This document shows positions 38,289 through 49,658 of a DNA stretch of 64,000 nucleotides, piece after piece. Under the pieces are notes generated by a model, which was given only the letters and a program-made list of their open reading frames with translations, did not search any database and was not told where the DNA came from. The stretch is from Clostridium saccharobutylicum DSM 13864 (GTDB lineage: Bacteria; Bacillota; Clostridia; Clostridiales; Clostridiaceae). The stretch spans positions 234,501-298,500 of the forward strand of contig NC_022571.1 in the NCBI RefSeq assembly GCF_000473995.1, written 5' to 3'. Positions within the stretch are counted from its first letter, which is position 1. Every line of letters begins with the position of its first letter. Both the position numbers and the translations under genes were made by a program.

Positions 38289-38708
38289 ATGAGCAATGAA
38301 CCTTATAACGAATATTTATTAGTAATGCCAAACGGTAACTGTAAAGGATTTAATGATATAGAGGGAGTAAAAGCATATATAAATAATTATTATGAAAGAA
38401 GATTAGATGATGTTTTTCATAAAGATGGATATAATGATGCTACTGAAACAGGTGGAGATGAATGTAGATTAAATGTATTCACTCAATTAGGTGTTGAAGA
38501 AGGAAAATGTGAAATATATAAAACAGAAGAATTTATTAATATGATTAATGAAGAGATGACTTTTGAAGAAGATAGGGCAGAAATAGTTTCAAAATTATCA
38601 GAAGCAAAAATGGATTTTAATATATATGATTACGGTTTAGATGAACTTTTAGCACATATTCAGGAAGTTGAATATATGGAGAATTTTGGAGATAAGGTTA
38701 GAGGTTAG
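38289..38708 (+). CDS. Conserved-looking acidic protein, unknown
   Basis: I do not recognise this 139-residue protein. It is acidic with no membrane segment; it begins MSNEPYNEYLLVMPNGNCKG and has a helical, Glu-rich second half (FINMINEEMTFEEDRAEIVS). Two cysteines are in NGNCKG and in DECRL, and one more in GKCEIY. AAGGAGG lies 7 nt before the ATG, which makes a real gene very likely. It sits between hsp20 and the branched-chain leader; no link is evident. Confidence 0.75.
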   Translation: MSNEPYNEYLLVMPNGNCKGFNDIEGVKAYINNYYERRLDDVFHKDGYNDATETGGDECRLNVFTQLGVEEGKCEIYKTEEFINMINEEMTFEEDRAEIVSKLSEAKMDFNIYDYGLDELLAHIQEVEYMENFGDKVRG

Positions 38709-38907
38709 AGTAATATGTTATTTCAATGTTAAAAAAAGGTTATATTTAAATTATTAATTATAATCATCTAAAAAGTTTATATAATTAAATAAAATTCCGA
38801 CGTGTTGATAAAGTGATAAAAAAATAGGTATATTATTATTAAAAGAGTAATTTACATATATTTTAAATGAGATAAAAAACAATAATGAAAAATATATTAC
38901 TAAAATG

Positions 38908-38936
38908 TTGACATTGATAAAAGTCGGGAGTAAAAT
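38908..38936 (+). promoter_or_regulatory. Vegetative promoter of the ilv-leu operon
   Basis: TTGACA (38908-38913), 17-nt spacer and TAAAAT (38931-38936). It is positioned so that transcription begins just before the T-box leader. Confidence 0.8.
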
Positions 38937-38942
38937 TACTTC

Positions 38943-39240
38943 AACAGGAAAACTTAATAGGTCCTTAAGCAATTAAATGCGAAGATGGAGAAGGTTATCT
39001 AGTAGATAAGTTGCAGAGAGTCGATGGTTGGTGAGAATCGATACTTTAGCTTTATAATTATCCCTCCTGAGCAAAGTCCAGAAAGAGAAAAAAATATTTC
39101 TTGAGTAAAAGATATTCGGTGTGCATCCGTTATATGCAAGGGTTTGTTAGAACCTAGTGATATTTGTAAGGCGGAATTTTATCCCACTTCTTATGATTTA
39201 TATCATTAAGGGTGGATTTTTTTAACCATTTTTAAGGGGG
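38943..39240 (+). promoter_or_regulatory. T-box leader of the ilv-leu operon
   Basis: T-box riboswitch that senses uncharged tRNA and allows readthrough. Stem I is recognisable from GCGAAGATGGAGAAGG (38979-38994) and the distal-loop pattern AGAGAGTCGATGGTTGGTGA with its closing strand GAATCGATAC (39016-39043). The expected specifier side ends CCTCCTGAGC. The specifier could be ATC (Ile) or CTC (Leu) and is not certain. The usual TGGNACC tRNA-acceptor motif is not intact; the closest is TTAGAACC at 39147-39154. The leader ends in the terminator at 39181. Confidence 0.75.
39181..39222 (+). terminator. Attenuator terminator of the T-box leader
   Basis: ATCCCACTTCTTATGAT pairs imperfectly with ATCATTAAGGGTGGAT, followed by a T-run. 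It lies just before ilvN. Confidence 0.75.
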
Positions 39241-39247
39241 CTAGTTA

Positions 39248-39757
39248 ATGGGAAAATATATATTATCTGTTTTAGTTAAGAATTCATCAGGAGTTCTAAG
39301 TAGAGTTAGTGGTTTGTTTTCTAGAAGAGGATACAACATTGATAGTTTAACTGTTGGCAGTACTGAGGATAATTCTATTTCAAGAATGACTATTACTCTT
39401 ATGGGTGACGATGATGTTTTGGAACAGGTAAAAAAACAATTAGATAAGCTAGAAGATGTGATTAGAGTTGTAAGTTTTAAAGTTGATGAATGTGTATATA
39501 GAGAGCTTGTCTTGATCAAGGTGAGAGCAAACGCAGAAAATAGAGCTGCTATAAATGAGACAGTAAAGATTTTTAGAAGTAAGATAATAGATTTATCAAC
39601 TGATACTTTAACAATTGAATTGACTGGGGATGAAAGCAAAATATCAGCACTGATAAATTTGATGAAGGAATATGGAATTGAAGAATTGGTGCGAACAGGG
39701 GTTACTGCACTCCAAAGAGGGGAAAAGACAATAAATAATTCTTTAAAAGATTATTAA
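39248..39757 (+). CDS. ilvN: Acetolactate synthase small (regulatory) subunit
   Basis: Regulatory subunit of acetohydroxyacid synthase, giving valine feedback control of the catalytic IlvB. The 169-residue protein has an N-terminal ACT domain (YILSVLVKNSSGVLSRVSGL followed by FSRRGYNIDSLTVG) and a second ACT-like domain (about 80-160). AAGGGGG precedes the ATG. It is the first gene of the operon and is separated from ilvB by five other genes, an unusual order since ilvB and ilvN are generally neighbours. Confidence 0.93.
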   Translation: MGKYILSVLVKNSSGVLSRVSGLFSRRGYNIDSLTVGSTEDNSISRMTITLMGDDDVLEQVKKQLDKLEDVIRVVSFKVDECVYRELVLIKVRANAENRAAINETVKIFRSKIIDLSTDTLTIELTGDESKISALINLMKEYGIEELVRTGVTALQRGEKTINNSLKDY

Positions 39758-39858
39758 TATAAAGCAATAACAAATAAGGCAATAAATTGATTGGGCTAAG
39801 TAATATAGATTTTTTAAAAGCAATAAGGCAATGGCAAAAATAAAAGGGGGAAAAATAT

Positions 39859-41454
39859 ATGGCTAAGAATCAGGTGAAAATATTTGATTCTACGCTCAGA
39901 GATGGAGCTCAAGGCCATGGAATTTCATTTTCTTTAGAAGATAAAATTAAAATTGTAAAAGCATTGGATGATATGAAGGTTGATTATATTGAAGCTGGTA
40001 ATCCTGGATCAAATCCAAAAGATATGGAATTCTTTAAAAGGCTTAAAGATATTGAACTAAAGAATGCAAATGTAGTTGCATTTGGATCAACAAGAAGACC
40101 TGAGATTAAGGTAGAGGAAGATAAAAACCTAAAAGATTTATTATTATCAGGGGCAGATACAATAGTAGTCTTTGGAAAATCATGGACGTTTCAAGTTACA
40201 GATATCATAAAGACAACATTAGATGAAAATATTCAAATGATAAAAGATACAATTGAATATTTGTGTAAGGATGGTAAAAGAGTAATATTTGATGCAGAAC
40301 ACTTTTATGATGGATACAAATCGAATAAAGATTATGCAATGAAAACATTAAATGTAGCACAAGAGGCAGGGGCTGAAACAATTGTTTTATGTGATACAAA
40401 TGGTGGAACACTACCACAAGAAATATATGAGATAACTAAAAATGTTAAAGAAAATATACAAGTAGAAATAGGAATACATAGTCATGATGATATGGGAATG
40501 GCAGTAGCAAATTCAATTATGGCGGTGGAAGCAGGGGCAAAACAAGTTCAGGGTACTTTTATTGGTATAGGAGAAAGATGTGGAAATGCTAATTTGAGTG
40601 CAATAATACCAATACTGAAGTTGAAGCTTGGATATGATATCTTAGATAACAATGAATTAGTAAATCTTACAAAAACATCTCGATACATCGCAGAAATATG
40701 TAATATTACCTTAGAAGATCAAAGTCCTTTTGTAGGAAATTCATCTTTTGCACATAAAGGTGGTATGCATATAGATGCGGTAACAAAATCACCAAAGTCG
40801 TATGAACATATCAAACCTGAATTAGTAGGCAATAAAAGAAGATTCTTAGTTTCAGAAGTAAGCGGTAAAAGTACAATATTTCAAGAAATAAAAAAAATAT
40901 TTCCAAGCATATCTAAAGATGATAACTCAGTTCAAAAAATTACAGACAGGCTAAAAGAATTAGAATATGAGGGATATCAATTTGAAGGAGCCGAAGGCAC
41001 TGTTGAATTGGTTATAAGAAAAATAATTGGAAAATATAAACCTTTCTTTAAATTAAACCATTTTAAGATTATAGGAGAACAACCTTATGGCTTAGAGAAA
41101 TTTAGTTCAACAGCGGTAATAAATATAACCGTTGATGGGCAAAATGAAATGACAGCAGCGGAAGGGGAAGGTCCGGTAAATGCACTAGATAAAGCAATAA
41201 GAAAGGCACTTGAGGTATTTTATCCAGAATTAAAAAAAGCAAGACTTGTAGACTATAAAGTTAGGGTTTTAGATTCAGAAAGTGCAACAGAAGCAAAAGT
41301 AAGAGTTTTAATTGAATCTACTGATGGGATAGAAAAGTGGAGTACAGTGGGGGTATCTCGAGATGTAATTCAAGCAAGTTGGATAGCTTTGGTTGACTCA
41401 ATAGAATATAAATTAATAAAAGATATAGAGAAAAAAGTGAAAGCATATTTTTAA
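39859..41454 (+). CDS. cimA: (R)-citramalate synthase
   Basis: Condenses pyruvate with acetyl-CoA to citramalate, the first step of threonine-independent isoleucine synthesis. The 531-residue protein has the DRE-TIM barrel (IFDSTLRDGAQGHGISFS), the metal site GIHSHDDMGMAVANSI and a C-terminal LeuA-type regulatory domain. The opening with AQGHGISFS and the DYIEAGNPGSNPKD segment follow the citramalate synthase group rather than LeuA (DGEQSPG). LeuC, LeuD and LeuB follow, the enzymes needed next. Isopropylmalate synthase is the main alternative. Confidence 0.88.
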   Translation: MAKNQVKIFDSTLRDGAQGHGISFSLEDKIKIVKALDDMKVDYIEAGNPGSNPKDMEFFKRLKDIELKNANVVAFGSTRRPEIKVEEDKNLKDLLLSGADTIVVFGKSWTFQVTDIIKTTLDENIQMIKDTIEYLCKDGKRVIFDAEHFYDGYKSNKDYAMKTLNVAQEAGAETIVLCDTNGGTLPQEIYEITKNVKENIQVEIGIHSHDDMGMAVANSIMAVEAGAKQVQGTFIGIGERCGNANLSAIIPILKLKLGYDILDNNELVNLTKTSRYIAEICNITLEDQSPFVGNSSFAHKGGMHIDAVTKSPKSYEHIKPELVGNKRRFLVSEVSGKSTIFQEIKKIFPSISKDDNSVQKITDRLKELEYEGYQFEGAEGTVELVIRKIIGKYKPFFKLNHFKIIGEQPYGLEKFSSTAVINITVDGQNEMTAAEGEGPVNALDKAIRKALEVFYPELKKARLVDYKVRVLDSESATEAKVRVLIESTDGIEKWSTVGVSRDVIQASWIALVDSIEYKLIKDIEKKVKAYF

Positions 41455-41469
41455 GGGGGGCACATTAAA

Positions 41470-42729
41470 ATGGGAATGACAATGACTCAAAAAATACTAG
41501 CAGCACATGCAGGATTAGAAAATGTAAAAGCAGGGCAATTAATAGAGGCTAATCTTGATTTAGTATTGGGAAATGATATTACAACTCCAGTAGCTGTAAA
41601 TGAATTTAAAAAATTTGGAACGGATAAAGTCTTTAGTAAAAGTCAAATTGCAATTGTTCCAGATCACTTTACTCCAAACAAGGATATTAAAGCAGCAGAG
41701 CAAGTTAAATATGTAAGAGAATTTTCAAATAAAATGGGAATTGAAAATTTCTTTGAAGTAGGTGAAATGGGAATTGAGCATTGCCTAATTCCGGAAAAAG
41801 GATTGGCAGTTGCAGGAGATGCAATTATAGGTGCAGACTCACATACTTGTACGTATGGAGCACTTGGTGCTTTCTCAACAGGTATTGGATCAACTGACAT
41901 GGCAGCTGGAATGGCTACAGGAAAAGCTTGGTTTAAGGTACCAGCAGCTTTAAAATTTGTTCTTAAGAACAAGCCTGCTAAATGGGTAAGTGGAAAAGAT
42001 ATAATTCTACACATAATTGGAATGATTGGTGTTGATGGGGCATTATATAAATCCATGGAATTTGTAGGAGAGGGACTACAATATCTTTCAATGGATGATA
42101 GATTTACGATGGCAAATATGGCTATTGAAGCAGGTGGAAAGAATGGAATTTTTCCAGTTGATGATAAAACCATTGAATATTTAAAGGAACATGCAACAAG
42201 AGAGTGGAAAGCTTACGAAGCAGATGAAGATGCTGAATATGAAGAAACATATGAAATTGACTTAAGTACATTAAGACCAACAGTGTCATTCCCACATTTA
42301 CCTGATAACACAAGAACAATTGATAATGTTGGGGAAGTTGAGATTGATCAAGTAGTAATTGGATCATGTACTAATGGTAGAATTTCAGATTTAAGAGTAG
42401 CTAGAGATATTCTTAAAGGTAAAAAAGTTAAAAAGGGAATCAGATGTATAGTTATCCCAGGTACTCAAAAGATTTATCTACAATCATTAGAAGAAGGAAT
42501 AGCTAAAGATTTAGTGGAAGCAGGTGCAGTATTTTCAACACCAACTTGTGGGCCATGTTTAGGTGGACATATGGGGATTTTAGCAAAAGGTGAAAGAGCA
42601 TTGTCAACAACAAATAGAAACTTTGTAGGAAGAATGGGTCATGTTGAATCTGAAGTGTATCTTGCAAGTCCAGCAGTTGCAGCAGCATCAGCAATAACAG
42701 GAAAAATCACTGATCCAGAATTAGTATAG
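41470..42729 (+). CDS. leuC: 3-isopropylmalate / citramalate isomerase large subunit
   Basis: Aconitase-family iron-sulfur enzyme that isomerises isopropylmalate and, in this context, citramalate to beta-methylmalate. The 419-residue protein is of the shorter, HacA-like type, with [20 protein letters not shown] and the cluster cysteines in VIGSCTNGR and [13 protein letters not shown]. It is preceded by AGGGGGG 8-14 nt before the ATG. It works with LeuD, 12 nt downstream. Confidence 0.95.
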   Translation: MGMTMTQKILAAHAGLENVKAGQLIEANLDLVLGNDITTPVAVNEFKKFGTDKVFSKSQIAIVPDHFTPNKDIKAAEQVKYVREFSNKMGIENFFEVGEMGIEHCLIPEKGLAVAGDAIIGADSHTCTYGALGAFSTGIGSTDMAAGMATGKAWFKVPAALKFVLKNKPAKWVSGKDIILHIIGMIGVDGALYKSMEFVGEGLQYLSMDDRFTMANMAIEAGGKNGIFPVDDKTIEYLKEHATREWKAYEADEDAEYEETYEIDLSTLRPTVSFPHLPDNTRTIDNVGEVEIDQVVIGSCTNGRISDLRVARDILKGKKVKKGIRCIVIPGTQKIYLQSLEEGIAKDLVEAGAVFSTPTCGPCLGGHMGILAKGERALSTTNRNFVGRMGHVESEVYLASPAVAAASAITGKITDPELV

Positions 42730-42741
42730 GGGGATTAAGCA

Positions 42742-43230
42742 ATGAGCGTAAAAGGTAGAGTATTCAAATATGGAGATAATGTAGATACAGATGTAATAAT
42801 TCCAGCAAGATATTTAAACACATCAGATCCTAAGGAACTTGCAATGCACTGTATGGAAGATATAGATAAAGAGTTCGTTAATAAAGTAAAACAAGGGGAT
42901 ATAATTGTTGCAAATAAAAATTTTGGTTGCGGTTCATCAAGAGAACATGCTCCATTAGCAATAAAAACAGCAGGTGTCAGCTGTGTTATCGCATCAACTT
43001 TTGCAAGAATATTTTATAGAAATTCAATAAACATTGGATTACCAATTTTAGAATGTGATGAAGCTGTAAAAGGTATAGATGCTGGAGATGAATTAGAAGT
43101 AGATTTTTCAACGGGTATTATTAAAAACTTAACTAAAAATCAAGAGTATCAAGGCGAACCATTTCCAGAATTCATGCAAAAAATTATTGATAACGATGGA
43201 TTAATTGGATACATAAGAAATAACAAATAA
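42742..43230 (+). CDS. leuD: 3-isopropylmalate / citramalate isomerase small subunit
   Basis: Swivel-domain partner of LeuC. The 162-residue protein has the [15 protein letters not shown] opening and the substrate loop [18 protein letters not shown], typical of the short LeuD type. GGGGGA precedes the ATG. A 177-nt gap to leuB follows, the largest within the operon. It contains an inverted pair, ATAGTTAACAATTA with TAATTGTTAATTAT, about 85 nt apart. Confidence 0.95.
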   Translation: MSVKGRVFKYGDNVDTDVIIPARYLNTSDPKELAMHCMEDIDKEFVNKVKQGDIIVANKNFGCGSSREHAPLAIKTAGVSCVIASTFARIFYRNSINIGLPILECDEAVKGIDAGDELEVDFSTGIIKNLTKNQEYQGEPFPEFMQKIIDNDGLIGYIRNNK

Positions 43231-43407
43231 TGATTAATAAGTAATAAAGAATAAATATGAATGTAGCAATCAATAGTTAACAATTATTATAAAAAAATTG
43301 TAAAAGAATTTTTGTGATAAATCTATCTTTAAAGAAATTACGAAATAATTTCAACTTTAATTGTTAATTATTCACTGATAACTGAATATACGGGGGGCGT
43401 TTTTATA

Positions 43408-44490
43408 ATGAAATATAATATAGCAGTAATAGAAGGCGATGGAATAGGTCCAGATATAGTTACTGAGGCAATAAAAGTATTAAATACTGTAGGAGAAAAA
43501 TTTAATCACAAATTCGAATATGAATATGTATTGATGGGTGGATGTGCTATAGATAAAGAAGGTACACCACTTCCAGAAGCAACTTTGGATGTGTGCAAAA
43601 AAAGTGATGCAGTTCTACTTGGTGCTGTTGGTGGTCCTAAATGGGATGATCCTGATTCAAAAGTAAGGCCAGAACAAGGTTTATTAGGACTTAGAAATGG
43701 GTTGAAGCTTTATTGTAATTTAAGACCAGCAGTATTATATGCACCATTAAAAAATGAGTCACCACTTAAAGATGAAATTGTTAAGAACGGAATTGATATT
43801 TGTATAGTAAGAGAATTAACAGGAGGTATTTACTTTGGAGAAAGAGGTACTGAAGTAATTGATGGTGTTAAGAGTGCTTATGATACTGAAAGATATAATG
43901 TAAATGAAATTAGAAGAATAGCTAAAATTGCATTTGAAACAGCAATGAAGAGAAATAAAAAACTTACAAGTGTTGATAAAGCTAACATATTAGATAGTTC
44001 AAAACTTTGGAGAAGTATAGTTAATGAAATGGCTAAGGATTATCCAGAAGTTGAAGTAAATCATTTATATGTTGATAATACAGCAATGCAATTAGTTAAA
44101 GATCCAACTCAATTTGATGTAATTGTAACTTCAAATATGTTTGGAGATATTTTATCAGATGAAGCTAGTATGGTTACAGGTTCAATAGGAATGTTACCTT
44201 CAGCGTCTTTAGGTGATGGAACACTTGGAGTATACGAACCAATCCATGGAAGTGCACCAGATATAGCAGGAATGGGAATTGCAAATCCATTAGCAACTAT
44301 ACTTTCTACAGCTATGATGCTTAGACATAGTTTTTCATTAGAAAAAGAAGCAAAGATTATTGAAAATGCTGTATTAAATGTTCTTGAAGACGGATATAGA
44401 ACTGGAGATATAATGACAGAAGGAAAGACAAAAGTTGGAACAGTTGAAATGGGAGATTTAGTTTGTAAAAAAATTAAGGAAGGGAAGTAG
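43408..44490 (+). CDS. leuB: 3-isopropylmalate dehydrogenase
   Basis: NAD-dependent oxidative decarboxylase. In the citramalate route it turns beta-methylmalate into 2-oxobutyrate. The 360-residue protein has [58 protein letters not shown] (metal and NAD contacts) and [25 protein letters not shown] lies upstream of the ATG. ilvD follows after 5 nt. Confidence 0.96.
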   Translation: MKYNIAVIEGDGIGPDIVTEAIKVLNTVGEKFNHKFEYEYVLMGGCAIDKEGTPLPEATLDVCKKSDAVLLGAVGGPKWDDPDSKVRPEQGLLGLRNGLKLYCNLRPAVLYAPLKNESPLKDEIVKNGIDICIVRELTGGIYFGERGTEVIDGVKSAYDTERYNVNEIRRIAKIAFETAMKRNKKLTSVDKANILDSSKLWRSIVNEMAKDYPEVEVNHLYVDNTAMQLVKDPTQFDVIVTSNMFGDILSDEASMVTGSIGMLPSASLGDGTLGVYEPIHGSAPDIAGMGIANPLATILSTAMMLRHSFSLEKEAKIIENAVLNVLEDGYRTGDIMTEGKTKVGTVEMGDLVCKKIKEGK

Positions 44491-44495
44491 AATTT

Positions 44496-46154
44496 ATGAA
44501 AAGTGATGCAATAAAGAAAGGGCCTGGTAAAGCAGCTCAAAGATCATTGCTTAAATCAGGTGGATTAACAGAAGAAGAGATAGCAAAGCCATTAATTGGA
44601 ATAGTTTCAGCTCAAAATGATATTATTCCGGGACACATTAACTTAGATAAGATAGTTGAAGGTGTAAAAAAGGGAGTATTAATGTCTGGTGGAACACCAC
44701 TTGTATTTCCTGCAATTGGAGTTTGTGATGGAATAGCAATGGGACATGAGGGAATGAGATATTCATTAGTAACAAGAGAGCTTATTGCAGATTCGATTGA
44801 ATGTATGGCTAAAGCTCATGCTTTAGATGCATTAGTATTTGTTCCAAACTGCGATAAGATTGTTCCAGGAATGGTTATGGCAGCGTTGAGAGTAAATGTC
44901 CCATCAGTTGTTGTAAGTGGTGGACCAATGCTTGCTGGAAAATTTAATAAAAAAGCAGTTTCACTTTCAACTATGTTTGAAGCTGTTGGGTCTTATGAAG
45001 ATGGAAAAATGACAGAAAAAGAGTTATGCGATTTAGAAAACTGCGCATGTCCAACTTGCGGTTCATGTTCAGGAATGTTTACTGCAAATTCAATGAACTG
45101 TTTATGTGAAGTTTTAGGATTAGCATTGCCGGGAAATGGTACTATTCCAGCTGTATTTTCAGAAAGAATAAGACTTGCTAAAAAAGCAGGTATGGCTGTA
45201 ATGGATATGTTCAATAAAGATATTAAGCCAAGAGATATAGTTACTGAAAGAAGTATACAAAATGCATTAAAATTAGATATGGCACTTGGATGTTCTACAA
45301 ATAGTGTACTTCATATAACTGCTATTGCAAATGAAGCAAAAATTGATATGAATTTAGATATTATAAATGAATTATCAGCAACAACTCCAGATCTTTGTAA
45401 ATTAGCACCAGCATCAGATGTTCACATAGAGCAATTATATGAAGTTGGTGGTGTAGCAGCTGTAATGACTGAATTATCGAAGAAAGATTTATTAGATTTA
45501 GATTGCATTACAGTTACAGGAAAAACTCAAGGAGAAAATATTAAAGGGATTGAAGATACTGAACATGAAGTAGTTAGATCTATAGACAATCCATTTAGTG
45601 AAAATGGTGGTATAGCAGTCTTAAGAGGGAATTTAGCTCCAGATGGTGCAGTTGTAAAAAGAGCAGCGGTTTTACCAGAAATGTTAAAACATGAAGGTCC
45701 AGCTAAGGTATTTAATTCAGAAGAAGAAGCTAACGAAGCTATCTTTAATAAAAGAATACAATCTGGAGATGTAATAGTTATTAGATATGAAGGACCAAAA
45801 GGTGGTCCGGGTATGAGAGAAATGCTTCAGGCTACAGCAGCAGTTGCTGGAATGGGGCTAGATAAATCAGTAGCATTAATTACAGACGGAAGATTTAGTG
45901 GAGCTACAAGAGGAGCATCAATTGGGCACGTTTCTCCAGAAGCAGCAGATGGTGGAATGATTGGACTTTTAAAAGATGGGGATATTATATCAATAGATAT
46001 TAATAATGCAAAGCTTGATGTTAAATTAAGTGATGAAGAAATAGAAGAGAGAAGAAAGAACTTTAAACCTCTTGAACCAAAGGTTAAAGAAGGATATTTA
46101 GCTAGGTATGCTAAGTTGGTAAGTTCTGCAAGCGAAGGAGCAATACTTAAATAA
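44496..46154 (+). CDS. ilvD: Dihydroxy-acid dehydratase
   Basis: Iron-sulfur dehydratase making the 2-oxo acid precursors of isoleucine and valine. The 552-residue protein has cluster cysteines in [12 protein letters not shown] and [18 protein letters not shown], and conserved [15 protein letters not shown] and [18 protein letters not shown] near the C terminus. AAGGAAGGG precedes the ATG; it lies 5 nt after leuB, so translation is coupled. Confidence 0.97.
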   Translation: MKSDAIKKGPGKAAQRSLLKSGGLTEEEIAKPLIGIVSAQNDIIPGHINLDKIVEGVKKGVLMSGGTPLVFPAIGVCDGIAMGHEGMRYSLVTRELIADSIECMAKAHALDALVFVPNCDKIVPGMVMAALRVNVPSVVVSGGPMLAGKFNKKAVSLSTMFEAVGSYEDGKMTEKELCDLENCACPTCGSCSGMFTANSMNCLCEVLGLALPGNGTIPAVFSERIRLAKKAGMAVMDMFNKDIKPRDIVTERSIQNALKLDMALGCSTNSVLHITAIANEAKIDMNLDIINELSATTPDLCKLAPASDVHIEQLYEVGGVAAVMTELSKKDLLDLDCITVTGKTQGENIKGIEDTEHEVVRSIDNPFSENGGIAVLRGNLAPDGAVVKRAAVLPEMLKHEGPAKVFNSEEEANEAIFNKRIQSGDVIVIRYEGPKGGPGMREMLQATAAVAGMGLDKSVALITDGRFSGATRGASIGHVSPEAADGGMIGLLKDGDIISIDINNAKLDVKLSDEEIEERRKNFKPLEPKVKEGYLARYAKLVSSASEGAILK

Positions 46155-46187
46155 TAACAATTTTATAAGAGCAAAGGAGTGAATAAA

Positions 46188-47861
46188 ATGTTATTAACAG
46201 GGGCAGAGATATTAATAAAGTCGTTGCTAGATGAAAATGTAGAAACGATATTTGGATATCCAGGGGGAGCTGTACTTAATATATATGATGAACTATATAA
46301 ATATAAAGATAAAATTCATCATGTTTTAACTTGCCATGAACAAGGGGCAGCTCATGCAGCAGATGGTTATGCAAGAGCTACTGGAAAGGTTGGTGTATGC
46401 TTAGCAACATCAGGACCAGGAGCTACAAATTTGGTGACGGGTATTGCTACAGCATATATGGATTCAGTTCCAATGGTAGCAATTACAGGTAATGTAGCGA
46501 CATCATTATTAGGAAAAGACAGCTTTCAAGAAGTTGATATAACTGGGATTACAATGCCTATAACTAAGCATAACTATATTGTTAGAGATGTTAATGATTT
46601 GCAAAATATAATAAAGGATGCATTTTATATAGCACAAGAAGGAAGACCAGGACCAGTACTAATTGATATTCCTAAGGATGTAACTGCCAATAAAGCAGAG
46701 TATACTAAGCTAATTCCAAAGGAAATAACAAGAAGTTCAAAATATATAACTGAAAAATCTTTGCAAAAAGCTATAGAGTTAATAAATCAAAGTGAAAGAC
46801 CATTTATATATGCAGGCGGAGGAATAGGAATATCAGGAGCAACGCAAGAGTTAATTGATTTTGCAGAAAAGATAAATGCACCTGTTTCAACATCTCTTAT
46901 GTGTATGGCAGCATTTCCAAATGATCATGAATTATATACAGGAATGATAGGAATGCATGGAACAAAAGCATCAAATATTGCAGCAACAAAGTGTGATTTA
47001 TTAATTACTCTTGGTGCTAGATTTAGTGATAGAGTTATAAGTCATCAAAATCACATTAAAAATGCAAGGATATTACAAATTGATGTAGATTGTGCTGAAA
47101 TTAATAAAAATGTGAAAGTTGATTCTAGCATTGTTGGAGATTTAAAGATAGTACTAGATAAATTATTACCATTAATCAGTAGAAAAAATAATGATGAATG
47201 GCTTGGAAAAATTAATAATTTAAAAGAAAACAAAAAAGTATTAATAAATGATACTACAACACCGGAATTATTATTTGATAAATTAAATTCATTAAATGAT
47301 GGAAGTTTTGTAATATCTACTGAGGTTGGCCAACATCAAATGTGGGCAGCTCAACATTTTAAGTTTAGAAATGAAAGAACATTTATAACTTCAGGTGGGC
47401 TTGGAACAATGGGATATGGCCTAGGAGCAGCCATTGGAGCTCAAACAGGTAGAAAAGATAGAAGAGTATTTAATATTGCTGGAGATGGAAGCTTTGGAAT
47501 GAACTGTAATGAATTTGTTACAGCTGTTAAGAATAACCTTCCAATAATTCAAATAGTAATGAATAACAATTGCTTAGGGATGGTTAGGCAATGGCAAAGT
47601 CTTTTTTATGAGCAAAGGTATTCTGAAACAACGTTAGATAGACCAACAGATTATGTTAAACTTGCAGAAGCGTTTGGTGGAAAGGCGTTTAGAATAACAA
47701 AGCCAGAAGAAATAGATGAAGTATTAGAAAAAGCTCTGGATTCACAGGGTCCAGTTCTTATAGATTATTTAATAAATAATGATAAAAAAGTTTTTCCTAT
47801 GGTTGCACCTGGTGCACCAATTAATGAAATAATAAATGAAGAAGATATTAAAAATAACTAG
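46188..47861 (+). CDS. ilvB: Acetolactate synthase large (catalytic) subunit
   Basis: Thiamine-diphosphate enzyme making acetolactate or 2-aceto-2-hydroxybutyrate; it pairs with IlvN from the head of the operon. The 557-residue protein has the catalytic glutamate in HVLTCHEQGAAHAADGYARA, the FAD domain and the ThDP motif AGDGSFGMNCNEF...NNNCLGMV. ATG 46188 has AAAGGAG 8 nt upstream; GTG 46179 overlaps that site. It precedes ilvC by 12 nt. Confidence 0.96.
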   Translation: MLLTGAEILIKSLLDENVETIFGYPGGAVLNIYDELYKYKDKIHHVLTCHEQGAAHAADGYARATGKVGVCLATSGPGATNLVTGIATAYMDSVPMVAITGNVATSLLGKDSFQEVDITGITMPITKHNYIVRDVNDLQNIIKDAFYIAQEGRPGPVLIDIPKDVTANKAEYTKLIPKEITRSSKYITEKSLQKAIELINQSERPFIYAGGGIGISGATQELIDFAEKINAPVSTSLMCMAAFPNDHELYTGMIGMHGTKASNIAATKCDLLITLGARFSDRVISHQNHIKNARILQIDVDCAEINKNVKVDSSIVGDLKIVLDKLLPLISRKNNDEWLGKINNLKENKKVLINDTTTPELLFDKLNSLNDGSFVISTEVGQHQMWAAQHFKFRNERTFITSGGLGTMGYGLGAAIGAQTGRKDRRVFNIAGDGSFGMNCNEFVTAVKNNLPIIQIVMNNNCLGMVRQWQSLFYEQRYSETTLDRPTDYVKLAEAFGGKAFRITKPEEIDEVLEKALDSQGPVLIDYLINNDKKVFPMVAPGAPINEIINEEDIKNN

Positions 47862-48878
<1,017 letters not shown>

Positions 48879-48950
48879 TATTTATTCCATTCAGGTAAGA
48901 ATATTAGCAAATGCAGAATAAAATTATTGTTAATATGTTTGCAAAATAAA

Positions 48951-48996
48951 AATACTAGAATAATGGGAGGACTTCCATTGTTCTGGTATTTTTTTA
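48951..48996 (+). terminator. Terminator of the ilv-leu operon
   Basis: AATACTAGAATAATGG (48951-48966) pairs with CCATTGTTCTGGTATT (48975-48990), allowing G-T pairs, followed by a T-run. The remaining 220 nt to the next gene hold nothing I can identify. Confidence 0.88.
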
Positions 48997-49218
48997 TAGA
49001 TAATTACTTCAATGTATATATTTATTCAACATATCGGTATTTTTTAATACATATAAAAAGACCTATTAGAAAAATAGTTATCAAGGATATAATATTTAAA
49101 GTATATGGAATATAAATTATTTCTATCCTTTCATATCCTTTATCTATAATTTTAAAAAAGTATGTTATGATAGGATATAGATGATGTCAATATAATTATG
49201 TGTAATTAGAGGTAAATA

Positions 49219-49470
49219 ATGAATTATGTATATATAGTAGAATGCTCAGATGGAACATTTTATACAGGATGGACAAATGATTTGGGAAAAAGAATTGATA
49301 TGCATTCAAAAGGAATAGGAGCAAAATATACAAGAGGTAGAGGTCCGGTAAAATTAATATATCATGAAGAATTTGAAGATAAAAAATTAGCTATGAAGAG
49401 AGAATATGAGATTAAGCAATTTAGTAAAAAACAAAAAATATTATTAGTTGAGGCACACTCAAAAAAATAA
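49219..49470 (+). CDS. GIY-YIG nuclease-superfamily protein
   Basis: Small single-domain GIY-YIG protein (UPF0213 type), possibly a DNA-repair nuclease. The 83 residues show NYVYIVECSDGTFYTGWT (the GIY...YIG equivalent), the conserved Arg in DLGKRIDMHSKG and Glu in KREYEIKQFSKKQK. GAGG lies 10 nt before the ATG. The last six codons and the stop (49450-49470, EAHSKK then TAA) are contributed by the left end of repeat A copy 3, so the original C terminus has been replaced. The catalytic domain appears whole. Confidence 0.88.
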   Translation: MNYVYIVECSDGTFYTGWTNDLGKRIDMHSKGIGAKYTRGRGPVKLIYHEEFEDKKLAMKREYEIKQFSKKQKILLVEAHSKK

Positions 49471-49510
49471 TCACGGAATTTTGCAATTGTTATTTTCTTT
49501 CATGTACCTA
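49450..49510 (+). repeat. Repeat family A, copy 3 (short form)
   Basis: A 61-nt form with only the two ends: GAGGCACACTCAAAAAAATA at the left and TTATTTTCTTTCATGTACCT at the right, with a short centre. It overlaps the 3' end of the GIY-YIG gene and supplies its stop codon. Confidence 0.75.
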
Positions 49511-49658
49511 ATAAAAATAATGTATAAGGGAAAAATACTTTTATAAAAACGTTTCTATAGTGGAAGTTATGAGAAAATTGCACCAGATTAACAATTAATT
49601 TTTACTAATGCAGTATTCACTTAATGATTAAGTGAAGAGAGATAGAAGGGAGATATGC

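Noticed and set aside
48927..49115. A 62-residue + strand frame after ilvC
   Set aside because: It starts at TTG with no ribosome binding site and runs straight through the strong ilvC terminator hairpin (48951-48996).
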